Under the pieces are notes generated by a model. That model saw only the letters and a list, made by a program, of their open reading frames with translations. It was not told the origin of the DNA and did not search any database. From contig JAAFHG010000083.1 of assembly GCA_013297585.1 (NCBI GenBank), positions 1 to 11,187 of the forward strand: 11,187 nt of DNA, in the 5' to 3' direction. Positions 1 to 5,580 of this stretch are shown piece after piece (the first letter of the stretch is position 1; every line of letters starts with the position of its first letter). The translations under genes and the position numbers were made by a program. The DNA is from Chitinophagales bacterium (GTDB lineage: Bacteria > Bacteroidota > Bacteroidia > Chitinophagales > Chitinophagaceae).

Positions 1-101
1 AAATACTCAAACGAACGCTTGTCTATATCTGTTCTAGTTTTATCTATAATTGCTTGTTCGTTTTGGCTTATAAAACCGAACTTTTTATTAATGCTACTCA
101 T
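1..101 (-). CDS. Possible 5' end of a hypothetical gene (partial, runs off left edge)
   Basis: Reading leftward from an ATG at 101, the frame stays open to the window edge for 33 codons, beginning MSSINKKFGFISQNEQAII and rich in Lys, Asp and Gln. I do not recognise the family and no domain can be named from so short a piece. The frame is also open upstream as far as position 218 (a stop lies at 219-221), with further in-frame ATGs at 158 and 185, so a longer N-terminus is possible. That extension would be encoded by repeat copy 1, which is why I prefer the start at 101. No TAnnTTTG promoter box is visible just upstream on this strand. The open frame could be chance; this is the least certain gene call here. 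Confidence 0.33.
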   Translation of the reverse strand, partial: MSSINKKFGFISQNEQAIIDKTRTDIDKRSFEY

Positions 102-130
102 TACATCACTACGCTGCTTTTTCTGTACAT

Positions 131-256
131 CCACTCGCGCAGGTCTGCAGCGTAGCATAGCAGCATAGCCGACCTGTGCTGCCATGTCACTTGTTTTTTC
201 AAATAATAGCTTTAAAAACTAAGTAACGCATAGCACAAGTCAAGAGACTTGCGCTA
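131..256. repeat. Structured intergenic repeat, copy 1 (~126 bp, three stem-loops)
   Basis: This segment aligns nearly end to end with 304-430 at a constant offset of about 173 bp. Conserved blocks include CCACT(C/A)GCGCAGGTC (131-145, 14 of 15 identical), AGCC(G/A)ACCTGTGCT (167-180), ACTTGTTTTTTCA (189-201) and CTTGCGCTA at the right end. Stem A pairs 137-145 with 171-179 around a 25-nt loop. That loop contains a tandem duplication of AGCATAGC (154-169). A weak stem C pairs 187-192 with 221-226. Stem B pairs 231-241 with 246-256 (TAGCACAAGTC / GACTTGCGCTA, 10 of 11 positions) around AAGA. The layout resembles REP- or MITE-like intergenic elements, but no family assignment can be made from sequence alone. 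Confidence 0.7.
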
Positions 257-303
257 CTAAGGAGTATCAAAATTTAAATAACCAACTTGACAATTTATTA
301 GCA

Positions 304-430
304 CCACTAGCGCAGGTCAATAGCAAGGCAAAGAGTGTTAGCCAACCTGTGCTAAAGTATTACTTGTTTTTTCATAGATAATAGGGGTATAAATAAGTAA
401 TGTTTAGTATACGAAAAGAGGCTTGCGCTA
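304..430. repeat. Structured intergenic repeat, copy 2 (~127 bp)
   Basis: This is the second, diverged copy of the element at 131-256, in the same orientation. Stem A pairs 308-317 with 345-354 (TAGCGCAGGT / ACCTGTGCTA, ten pairs including one G-T wobble) around a 27-nt loop unrelated in sequence to the loop of copy 1. Stem C pairs TTACTT (360-365) with AAGTAA (395-400) and is perfect here. The right end TAGTATACGAAAAGAGGCTTGCGCTA-like segment (405-430) matches copy 1 at about 20 of 26 positions, but the left arm of stem B has decayed. Conserved arms with variable loops suggest structure has been kept better than sequence. The copy lies upstream of the DUF4256 gene. Confidence 0.68.
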
Positions 431-482
431 GATAGAAATACTAATGGGCATACCATGTTATTAATTTTGTTTTAGGTTGCAA

Positions 483-515
483 TTGTTAGGCAGTTTTTTA
501 AGTTAAGTATATTTG
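483..515 (+). promoter_or_regulatory. Predicted Bacteroidota-type promoter of the DUF4256 gene
   Basis: TATATTTG at 508-515 matches the Bacteroidota -7 consensus TAnnTTTG exactly. A TTG at 483-485, 22 nt upstream, can serve as the -33 element. Transcription would start near 519-522, leaving a leader of about 20 nt before the ATG at 539. The motif match is seen directly; promoter activity is inferred. Confidence 0.5.
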
Positions 516-538
516 AAACTTATTTAAATGGGGTACTT

Positions 539-1099
539 ATGGCTCAGTTTACTTTAACAGATGCACAAACTGCAACACTTTTGGCAACATTGCAAGCAAG
601 ATTTGAGAAAAATATATACCGCCATAAACACATACCGTGGCTAAGCGTACAAGTAAAGCTAGCCGCTAATAAACAAAAATTGTGGTCGGTATGGCAGATG
701 GAATTAACAGAGGGCGAGCCAGATATTATTGGCCACGATACAGCTACAGATGAATACCTTTTTTGCGACTGTGCAGCTGAAAGTCCTAAAGGCCGCCGTA
801 GCTTTTGCTACGATGAGCAAGCACTAGAAGCACGTAAAGAAAATAAACCTAAGCGTAGCGCCATTAGTGTAGCAAACGAAATGGGCATTAGCATACTAAC
901 AGAAGCAGAATATAGGCAATTACAACAGCTAGAAAAAGTAGATACTAAAACGTCTAGTTGGCTATTAACACCTTCATCAATTAGGCAACTTGGCGGTGCT
1001 ATTTTTGCCGACTATCGTTACGGTCAAGTATTTATTTACCACAATGGTGCAGAATCTTACTACGCTGCAAGAGGTTTTAGAGGGTTGTTACGAGTATAA
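539..1099 (+). CDS. DUF4256 family protein
   Basis: The 186-residue product matches my recollection of DUF4256 proteins along its whole length, a family of soluble proteins with no established function. Characteristic stretches are LLATLQARFEKN with HKHIPW (15-34), KLWSVWQMELTEGEPDIIG (47-65), FCDCAAESPKGRRSFCYD (75-92), DTKTSSW (135-141), and a highly conserved C-terminus with LGGAIFADYRYGQVFIYHNG and SYYAARGFRG (151-182). There is no signal peptide or membrane segment, so it should be cytoplasmic. C76, C78 and C90 are a possible metal or redox cluster, which is speculation. The length is normal for the family and the gene looks intact. The ATG at 539 follows a G-rich GGGG at 530-533, which may help ribosome binding. 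It appears monocistronic, with its own promoter, and converges on korB. Confidence 0.85.
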   Translation: MAQFTLTDAQTATLLATLQARFEKNIYRHKHIPWLSVQVKLAANKQKLWSVWQMELTEGEPDIIGHDTATDEYLFCDCAAESPKGRRSFCYDEQALEARKENKPKRSAISVANEMGISILTEAEYRQLQQLEKVDTKTSSWLLTPSSIRQLGGAIFADYRYGQVFIYHNGAESYYAARGFRGLLRV

Positions 1100-1102
1100 A
1101 AC

Positions 1103-1151
1103 AAGTAGTCATTAACTTATAAACGCACCGTTAATTAGTTAATGACTATTT
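1103..1151. terminator. Hairpin between convergent genes, possible bidirectional terminator
   Basis: A perfect 11-bp inverted repeat, TAGTCATTAAC (1106-1116) and GTTAATGACTA (1138-1148), extends to about 14 bp if a G-T pair is allowed, with a 21-nt loop. It lies just after the DUF4256 stop (1099) and 29 nt past the korB stop (1180). On the minus strand it is followed by GTTTTAT, a short U-tract, so it suits korB better than the plus-strand gene, where only scattered T residues follow. Confidence 0.5.
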
Positions 1152-1179
1152 GCCCTCTTTACCGTTATCTCTTGCCCTT

Positions 1180-2214
1180 TTATACAATTTCCCAAACTTC
1201 TTTTCCACGCAGTAAGGTATCTAAATTACCTTTACCTTTTGTGGCGATGGTTTCTTCAATTTGTAAGCGCATTACGTCTTCATAGCAAGCTCTTTCGGTA
1301 GCGTAAAACACACCAAATGGTCTAGGAAAATGCCCTTCAATTCTTGGATCATCGAACATGCGCACCAATATTTGTGCTTTATAAAAATCGTTCTCGTCGT
1401 GTATCCAAAGGTCGTTTGTGCTTGCACCTTCTTCTAGGTCTACTATTACAGGGCGTAAGCCATCTAGCTTTATACCTTTATTTTTGGTAGCACCAAATAC
1501 CAATGGCTGTCCATGTTCTAAGAAAATAACCTCATTTAGTTTAGAACCTTTTTCGGTAAATACTTCAAAGGCGCCATCGTTAAATATGTTGCAATTTTGG
1601 TATATTTCTAAAAAAGAAGCGCCTTTATGTTGGTGGCTTCTTGTAAGCATAGCCTGTAAATGCTTAGGGTCACGGTCCATACTACGTGCAATAAAGGTTG
1701 CATCTGCGCCCATAGCTAAGGCCATGGGGTTAAACGGATGGTCAATACTACCTATTGGTGTACTTTTGGTAACCTTATTTTCTTCAGATGTAGGTGAATA
1801 TTGCCCTTTGGTTAAACCATAAATTTGATTGTTAAACAATAAAATGTTTACATCAAAATTTCTGCGCAGTAAATGAATGGTATGATTACCACCTATACTT
1901 AGGCCATCACCATCACCTGTAACTATCCATACACTTAGTTCTGGTCTAGTTGCTTTAAGGCCACTAGCCACAGCAGTTGCACGTCCATGAATTGAGTGCA
2001 TACCAAACGTATTCATATAGTAAGGAAAGCGACTGCTACAGCCAATACCACTAATAATAACAATATTCTCTTTTGGAACGCCAATAGTTGGCATTACTTT
2101 TTGCACCTGAGCTAGTATAGAATAATCGCCACAGCCAGGGCACCAACGCACTTCTTGATCCGTAGCAAAATCTTTTGCTGTAAGGGCAGGTGCTGCTAAT
2201 GTATCTGTACTCAT
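1180..2214 (-). CDS. korB: 2-oxoacid:ferredoxin oxidoreductase, beta subunit (2-oxoglutarate type likely)
   Basis: This is the TPP-binding beta subunit of a cytoplasmic CoA-dependent oxidoreductase that oxidatively decarboxylates a 2-oxoacid, reducing ferredoxin and yielding an acyl-CoA; 2-oxoglutarate to succinyl-CoA is the likeliest use. The 344-residue protein is full length. WCPGCGDY supplies C25 and C28; with C59 (SGIGCSSRFPYY) and C208 (QNCNIFND) these are the four expected [4Fe-4S] ligands. GDGDGLSIGGNH (100-111) through NNQIYGLTKGQYSPTS (128-143) is the TPP/Mg region. The N-terminus LTAKDFATDQEVRWCPGC supports the ATG at 2214, and there is no other Met before the first Cys. The alpha subunit (korA), often adjacent in related genomes, is not next to it here: the upstream gene is an OmpA lipoprotein behind a terminator. 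Substrate specificity cannot be fixed from this subunit alone. Confidence 0.92.
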   Translation of the reverse strand: MSTDTLAAPALTAKDFATDQEVRWCPGCGDYSILAQVQKVMPTIGVPKENIVIISGIGCSSRFPYYMNTFGMHSIHGRATAVASGLKATRPELSVWIVTGDGDGLSIGGNHTIHLLRRNFDVNILLFNNQIYGLTKGQYSPTSEENKVTKSTPIGSIDHPFNPMALAMGADATFIARSMDRDPKHLQAMLTRSHQHKGASFLEIYQNCNIFNDGAFEVFTEKGSKLNEVIFLEHGQPLVFGATKNKGIKLDGLRPVIVDLEEGASTNDLWIHDENDFYKAQILVRMFDDPRIEGHFPRPFGVFYATERACYEDVMRLQIEETIATKGKGNLDTLLRGKEVWEIV

Positions 2215-2218
2215 GTTG

Positions 2219-2249
2219 CAAAAGTATTTGAATGTAAACCATCAACCAA
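2219..2249 (-). promoter_or_regulatory. Predicted korB promoter abutting the start codon
   Basis: On the minus strand TACTTTTG (2226 to 2219) is an exact TAnnTTTG -7 box. A TTG at 2249-2247 lies 20 nt upstream as a candidate -33 element, with a second TTG at 2245-2243. Only four bases (CAAC) separate the box from the ATG at 2214, so transcription would start at or within a base or two of the start codon, giving a leaderless or nearly leaderless mRNA. No Shine-Dalgarno sequence is present. Confidence 0.45.
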
Positions 2250-2447
2250 CTGAAATATTGTCTACTAGTTAAGTTGGCTAATAAATTTTATGGAAATGGT
2301 AAATAATTTAGCCCTTGGTAATAAGTACTAAACACTTGCTTAGCTTTAAATGTTTGGTAACTTAATTTATGCAGTTGTGTTTATTTGTAAAAATGTTATT
2401 ATATAAACAATATTTTCACAAATAGTGTAGTACTTGCTAGGCAAATA

Positions 2448-2483
2448 AAAATGGCTAGCAGTGGTACTTATGCTAGCCATTTT
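2448..2483 (-). terminator. Rho-independent terminator of the OmpA lipoprotein gene
   Basis: A perfect 13-bp inverted repeat, AAAATGGCTAGCA (2448-2460) and TGCTAGCCATTTT (2471-2483), encloses a 10-nt loop. Read on the minus strand it begins 22 nt after the stop codon of the lipoprotein gene and its 3' side runs into TTTTATTT, a proper U-tract. It separates this gene from korB, so the two are not one operon. Confidence 0.85.
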
Positions 2484-2504
2484 ACACGTATTTTCAACTG
2501 TTTT

Positions 2505-3407
2505 TTATTTCTTTTCTAGCAGCTTAAAAAATTGATCTAGTTGTGGTAAAATTACAATTCTTGTTCTTCTGTTAGTAGCTCTACTTTTAGTGGTAGTATT
2601 ATCTGTTATTGGTAAATATTCGCTACGGCCTGCCGCTGTCATGCGTTTAGGATCTAAACCATAGCTAATTTGTAATAAACGTACAATGGTAGTAGCACGT
2701 TTTACACTTAAATCCCAGTTGTCTGTAATGGCGCCTGTACCTTTATATGCAATATTATCTGTATGGCCTTCTACCATAAATTCAATATTGGGCTGAGCGT
2801 TTAATACTTTGGCCACTTTGCCAAGCACCACTTTAGCTTTATCAGTTACATTGTAACTACCACTTTTAAATAATAATTTGTCTGAAATATCTATAAAAAC
2901 AGCACTTTTATCTACTTTAATATTAATATCGCCATCTTCTAAATTACCAATAGCACCTTTTAAGTTCATTACCAAAGCCATGTTTAAAGAATCTTTTTTG
3001 GCAATACTGCTTTGAAGATCTTGAATGTACATGTCTTTCATGCCAATGTTTTCCATTGATTTTTTAATGCTTTCTGCTTGTGCGCCAGTAATTACAGACA
3101 AATCTTTTAACTGACCAAGCACTTGGTTATTGTTTTGTTTTAAAAAGTCTATTTGTTTGTTTAGGCCATCTATTTCTGTTTGTAATAGTTTGTTTTTTGC
3201 TGTAGCGTCATCTGCAAGTTGCCCTTTTTGTTTGCTAGCTTCTAAGCAAATGTTTAAATCAGCTTCTTTTTTTAGGTAAGCTTTATTTAAGTCGTTGTAC
3301 TTGGTAGCTGCTTGGGCTTGTATTTCTTGTACTTTTTTCTTTGCTACGCAAGAAAATAATGTAGCCGAGCTAATAGCTACTACTGTAATGGCTAGTCTAT
3401 AATTCAT
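2505..3407 (-). CDS. OmpA-family peptidoglycan-associated lipoprotein with coiled-coil stalk
   Basis: The 300-residue product starts with a lipoprotein signal peptide ending in the lipobox LFSC, so C20 would be lipidated after cleavage. Residues from about 25 to 150 are rich in Lys, Gln, Asp and Leu and look like a long alpha-helical coiled coil. Residues 165-290 form an OmpA C-terminal domain: EGHTDN (213-218), NWDLSVKRA (230-238) and NRRTRIVI (279-286). D217 and R238 align with the residues that hold diaminopimelate of peptidoglycan in OmpA-like domains. The protein should therefore tether an outer-membrane lipid anchor to the cell wall through a helical stalk. There is no N-terminal beta-barrel, unlike classical OmpA. 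The gene stands alone, with its own terminator and a predicted promoter. The first ATG fits the signal peptide well. Confidence 0.88.
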   Translation of the reverse strand: MNYRLAITVVAISSATLFSCVAKKKVQEIQAQAATKYNDLNKAYLKKEADLNICLEASKQKGQLADDATAKNKLLQTEIDGLNKQIDFLKQNNNQVLGQLKDLSVITGAQAESIKKSMENIGMKDMYIQDLQSSIAKKDSLNMALVMNLKGAIGNLEDGDINIKVDKSAVFIDISDKLLFKSGSYNVTDKAKVVLGKVAKVLNAQPNIEFMVEGHTDNIAYKGTGAITDNWDLSVKRATTIVRLLQISYGLDPKRMTAAGRSEYLPITDNTTTKSRATNRRTRIVILPQLDQFFKLLEKK

Positions 3408-3443
3408 CTTTATAAATTTTATTTAAGCCTGTAAAATTAGTGC

Positions 3444-3478
3444 CAAAGCTATTTCGCCATGCACTTAAATAGGCTTTG
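3444..3478 (-). promoter_or_regulatory. Predicted -7 box of the OmpA lipoprotein gene inside an inverted repeat
   Basis: On the minus strand TAGCTTTG (3451 to 3444) is an exact TAnnTTTG box, giving a leader of about 30 nt before the ATG at 3407; no good -33 TTG is seen. The box forms one arm of an inverted repeat, CAAAGCTATTT (3444-3454) and AAATAGGCTTTG (3467-3478), 11 bp with a single bulged base and a 12-nt loop. It could be an operator, or a transcript-end hairpin for the regulator gene upstream (stop at 3516), although no minus-strand U-tract follows. Confidence 0.4.
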
Positions 3479-3515
3479 TAGTTTTTGGTAAAAAATAATT
3501 GAAATATTGTTTTTA

Positions 3516-4547
3516 CTAAAGCGATGACCTTATGGTTAAGTAAAAAGGATTTTCAATATGCTGTACCGAGTGGTTTAAAATAAGTTGCGCAGTGCTTTTT
3601 CCCATCATTTCAAAGTCGCTAGAAATAGTAGTAATACCGTTTAAAATTATTTTTTTTAGTGGCGTTTCGTTATACGAAATAACGCCCACATTTTTACCAA
3701 CCTTAAGTTTGGTAGCCAGTATTTTTTCAATCAGAGTTACCAAATCGTCTTCCATAAGGTTAATATAAACTTCGCCTTCCTTAATAGTTTCTTTAGCAAT
3801 TTCGTGTACTACAAAATGTTCAAAAGCGTACTCGTGGCAAAACCTGTGAAAGCCATTAATAATTTCTTGAGGAAAATAAGTATAGGATGGAAAAATAATT
3901 TTTATAGTATGGTATTTACGTAATTGTGGTAGGGCTTGCTCTAGTGCATTGTAAATATCTTTTTCAAAATTTTCGTATACAGCACCATACTCGCCACCTA
4001 CACCTTTTACTAGTTTGTCAAGTAATATCAATTTACTTTTTGGTATTGTGTTTAGTACTTCTTGTGCATGCTCGCTACCGTACATAAAATGTGGCACAAT
4101 AACGTAGTGTGTATAAATATCTTTTTTATTGGTAATAAGGCGTTTAAAAAAATCAAAATCGTTATTATATATGTAAAAATCTATTGATGCAAGGTCGCCA
4201 AGTGTTTTTACAAAGGCATCGTATATAATTTTTTTGTGCGGGCTAAGCTTGTTGAATAATAAAAAAATTTTTAATTGTTGCTTTACTTCGGTAGACATTA
4301 CAAAATTTCCTTTGCCTGGTACAGAGTGTATTACACCTATAGATCGGAGGTACTTGTAAGCTTTTTCGGCGGTATCTCTCGAAATTTCAAACTCAAAACT
4401 TAGCTCGTTTATAGAAGGTAAAATTTCACCTTTATCTATTTTTCCTTCGGCAATAGCTTTTATAATAGAATTAGCTAATTGAACATACTTTGGCGTGCCT
4501 GAATAGTAATCGATGAAAAGATGTTTAAAAATCAAATTTTTCTTCAT
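3516..4547 (-). CDS. GntR-type transcriptional regulator with periplasmic-binding-protein-like ligand domain
   Basis: Residues 17-84 are a GntR winged helix-turn-helix. PKYVQLANSIIKAI, then GEILPSINELS, ISRDTAEKAYKYLRSIGVI and PGKGNFV match the family pattern, with the recognition helix around 55-68. Residues from about 90 to the end (KIFLLFNKLSPHKKIIYDAF onward) fit a LacI/periplasmic-binding-protein type I ligand domain, as in hybrid regulators common in Bacteroidota near sugar-uptake loci. It is expected to bind DNA as a dimer and respond to a small molecule, probably a sugar or sugar derivative, but the effector cannot be read from the sequence. The gene is transcribed away from the sigma/anti-sigma/susCD cluster across a 417-bp shared region, which makes that cluster its most likely target by inference. 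Length (343 residues) and the ATG start are normal. Confidence 0.85.
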   Translation of the reverse strand: MKKNLIFKHLFIDYYSGTPKYVQLANSIIKAIAEGKIDKGEILPSINELSFEFEISRDTAEKAYKYLRSIGVIHSVPGKGNFVMSTEVKQQLKIFLLFNKLSPHKKIIYDAFVKTLGDLASIDFYIYNNDFDFFKRLITNKKDIYTHYVIVPHFMYGSEHAQEVLNTIPKSKLILLDKLVKGVGGEYGAVYENFEKDIYNALEQALPQLRKYHTIKIIFPSYTYFPQEIINGFHRFCHEYAFEHFVVHEIAKETIKEGEVYINLMEDDLVTLIEKILATKLKVGKNVGVISYNETPLKKIILNGITTISSDFEMMGKSTAQLILNHSVQHIENPFYLTIRSSL

Positions 4548-4964
4548 TGGTAATAAAAATCGGTACGTGAAAGTAATGTGTTATATGCTTTTTTGCTGTA
4601 GCCATTTAACCCAATTTGTATTTGTACACTATTTTAAGCGTTGTAACTGTAGGGCACTAAATGCATGCATAGTTAACGATAAATAAGCTTAGCAAACAGT
4701 CGTTTTAAAAGCCAGTAAACAATAAGCAAAGTTACATTAAAATACTTGTTACACTTCTAAAGCAGGACGGTGCATGATGGCAATTATACATTGTTGCACA
4801 CAAAGCATAAAACTATTTAATTGGTAATATTGTATAGCCGTTTAGTTCTAGGGCTGATTGGTAAAAAAAGCCACATCACAGGATAGTGCAGGATAGTAGA
4901 TGTACCGTGTACACTACATTTACACCCATTTAAAAATGCTTGTACATTAAGAAAACCACCTTTC
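4548..4964. other. Divergent intergenic region between the GntR regulator and the ECF sigma gene
   Basis: No convincing protein-coding gene lies in these 417 bases. Seen directly: an exact minus-strand TAnnTTTG box (TAACTTTG, 4734 to 4727), the candidate promoter of the regulator gene with a ~175-nt leader; the palindrome ATGCATGCAT (4661-4670); the 9-mer TGTACACTA at both 4623-4631 and 4908-4916; a direct repeat of GGATAGT at 4881 and 4891; an imperfect palindrome at 4896-4917; and a plus-strand near-match to the -7 box, TACATTTA (4915-4922, 7 of 8). These are the sort of sites a GntR/LacI regulator and the promoter of the sigma gene would use, but none is proven. Confidence 0.55.
4896..4917. 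promoter_or_regulatory. Imperfect palindrome, candidate operator upstream of the sigma gene
   Basis: GTAG-A-TGTAC and GTACA-CTAC form a 9-bp inverted repeat with one bulged base (4900) around the trinucleotide CGT. It ends 47 nt before the TTG start of the sigma gene and overlaps the near-consensus -7 box at 4915-4922, where a repressor would block transcription. Its right arm carries the 9-mer TGTACACTA that recurs at 4623-4631. Confidence 0.35.
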
Positions 4965-5510
4965 TTGACCACTGTTGCTGCCATAAAAAACGGAAATCAA
5001 AATGCCTTTGAAGAGGTATTTTACAACTATCACAATAAGTTGTATGCGTTTATATTTAGTAAAACCAAGTCGGTATTTATTGCAGAAGAGGTAACGCAAC
5101 TAACGTTTATTAAATTTTGGCAATATCGCACACACTTAAACGAAGCGCTAAGTATAAATGTGCAATTGTTTAGGATAGCAAAAACTACTTTAATAGATGT
5201 GCTACGTAAAGAAAGTACTAGTAATGCTGCACTTAAGCTTGTGCCTATAAAAGAACAAGCTATTGATGGTGTTGAGGAACATATTTACCAAAAAGAACTA
5301 CAAAAAAGGCTAGAGCAAGCTATTAATAAATTGCCTTTAGCAAGGCGTAATGTGTTTAAGCTAAGTAGGCAAGATGGTTTATCGTACAAAGAAATTGCAA
5401 CTCAGCTTTCGCTATCTACTAAAACTGTAGAACATCACATTGCATTGGCTTTAAAGCAGTTACGCCATTTTTTAACACTACTACTTGCATTGCTTTTATT
5501 TACTTTCTAA
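4965..5510 (+). CDS. ECF RNA polymerase sigma factor (Bacteroidota FecI-like)
   Basis: This 181-residue protein has the two-domain plan of extracytoplasmic-function sigma factors. Region 2 spans about 14-80 (AFEEVFYNYHNKLYAF, then AEEVTQLTFIKFW with Leu-rich helices binding the -10 element). Region 4 spans about 115-168 (INKLPLARRNVFKLSR, then the helix-turn-helix SYKEIATQLSLSTKTVEHHI). The hydrophobic tail TLLLALLLFTF is common in Bacteroidota FecI-like sigma factors. It should direct RNA polymerase to the downstream susCD genes when released by the neighbouring anti-sigma factor. The start is TTG at 4965: the frame is open upstream to a stop at 4884-4886 but contains no ATG or GTG, and no Met codon occurs anywhere inside the protein. 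There is no obvious Shine-Dalgarno sequence. The anti-sigma gene follows after 70 bp. Confidence 0.9.
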   Translation: MTTVAAIKNGNQNAFEEVFYNYHNKLYAFIFSKTKSVFIAEEVTQLTFIKFWQYRTHLNEALSINVQLFRIAKTTLIDVLRKESTSNAALKLVPIKEQAIDGVEEHIYQKELQKRLEQAINKLPLARRNVFKLSRQDGLSYKEIATQLSLSTKTVEHHIALALKQLRHFLTLLLALLLFTF

Positions 5511-5580
5511 AATTATTTTTCTTCTGCTTGGGGGTAACGTTTGCGTTAAACGTATTTACCACTAGTTACAACATTCACTT
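5511..5580 (+). promoter_or_regulatory. Conserved-looking sigma/anti-sigma spacer with GGGGGTAA motif
   Basis: The 70-bp gap between the sigma and anti-sigma genes has a T-rich stretch, then TTGGGGGTAACG (about 5529-5539), then a small inverted repeat, ACGTTT (5537-5542) and AAACGT (5548-5553), around GCGTT. From general memory, T-rich tracts followed by a G-run and TAA recur between FecI-like and FecR-like genes in Bacteroidota; I cannot quantify this here. It might control translation of the anti-sigma factor or hold an internal promoter. Confidence 0.35.

Noticed and set aside
231..256. Stem B of repeat copy 1 as a transcription terminator
   Set aside because: No U-tract follows on either strand, and it belongs to a larger repeated element.
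131..430. CRISPR array
   Set aside because: There are only two long, diverged units with internal inverted repeats, and no short identical repeats with uniform spacers or cas genes.
1418..1822. 134-codon plus-strand open frame
   Set aside because: It lies entirely antisense to korB, whose family identity and catalytic motifs are clear; the composition looks like a shadow frame.
2051..2245. 64-codon minus-strand open frame overlapping the start of korB
   Set aside because: It is in a different frame over the conserved korB N-terminus, has no recognisable features and no independent promoter.
3488..3516. GTAAAAA...TTTTTAC hairpin as terminator of the GntR regulator gene
   Set aside because: It is AT-only apart from its ends, overlaps the stop codon and lacks a minus-strand U-tract; thermodynamically weak.
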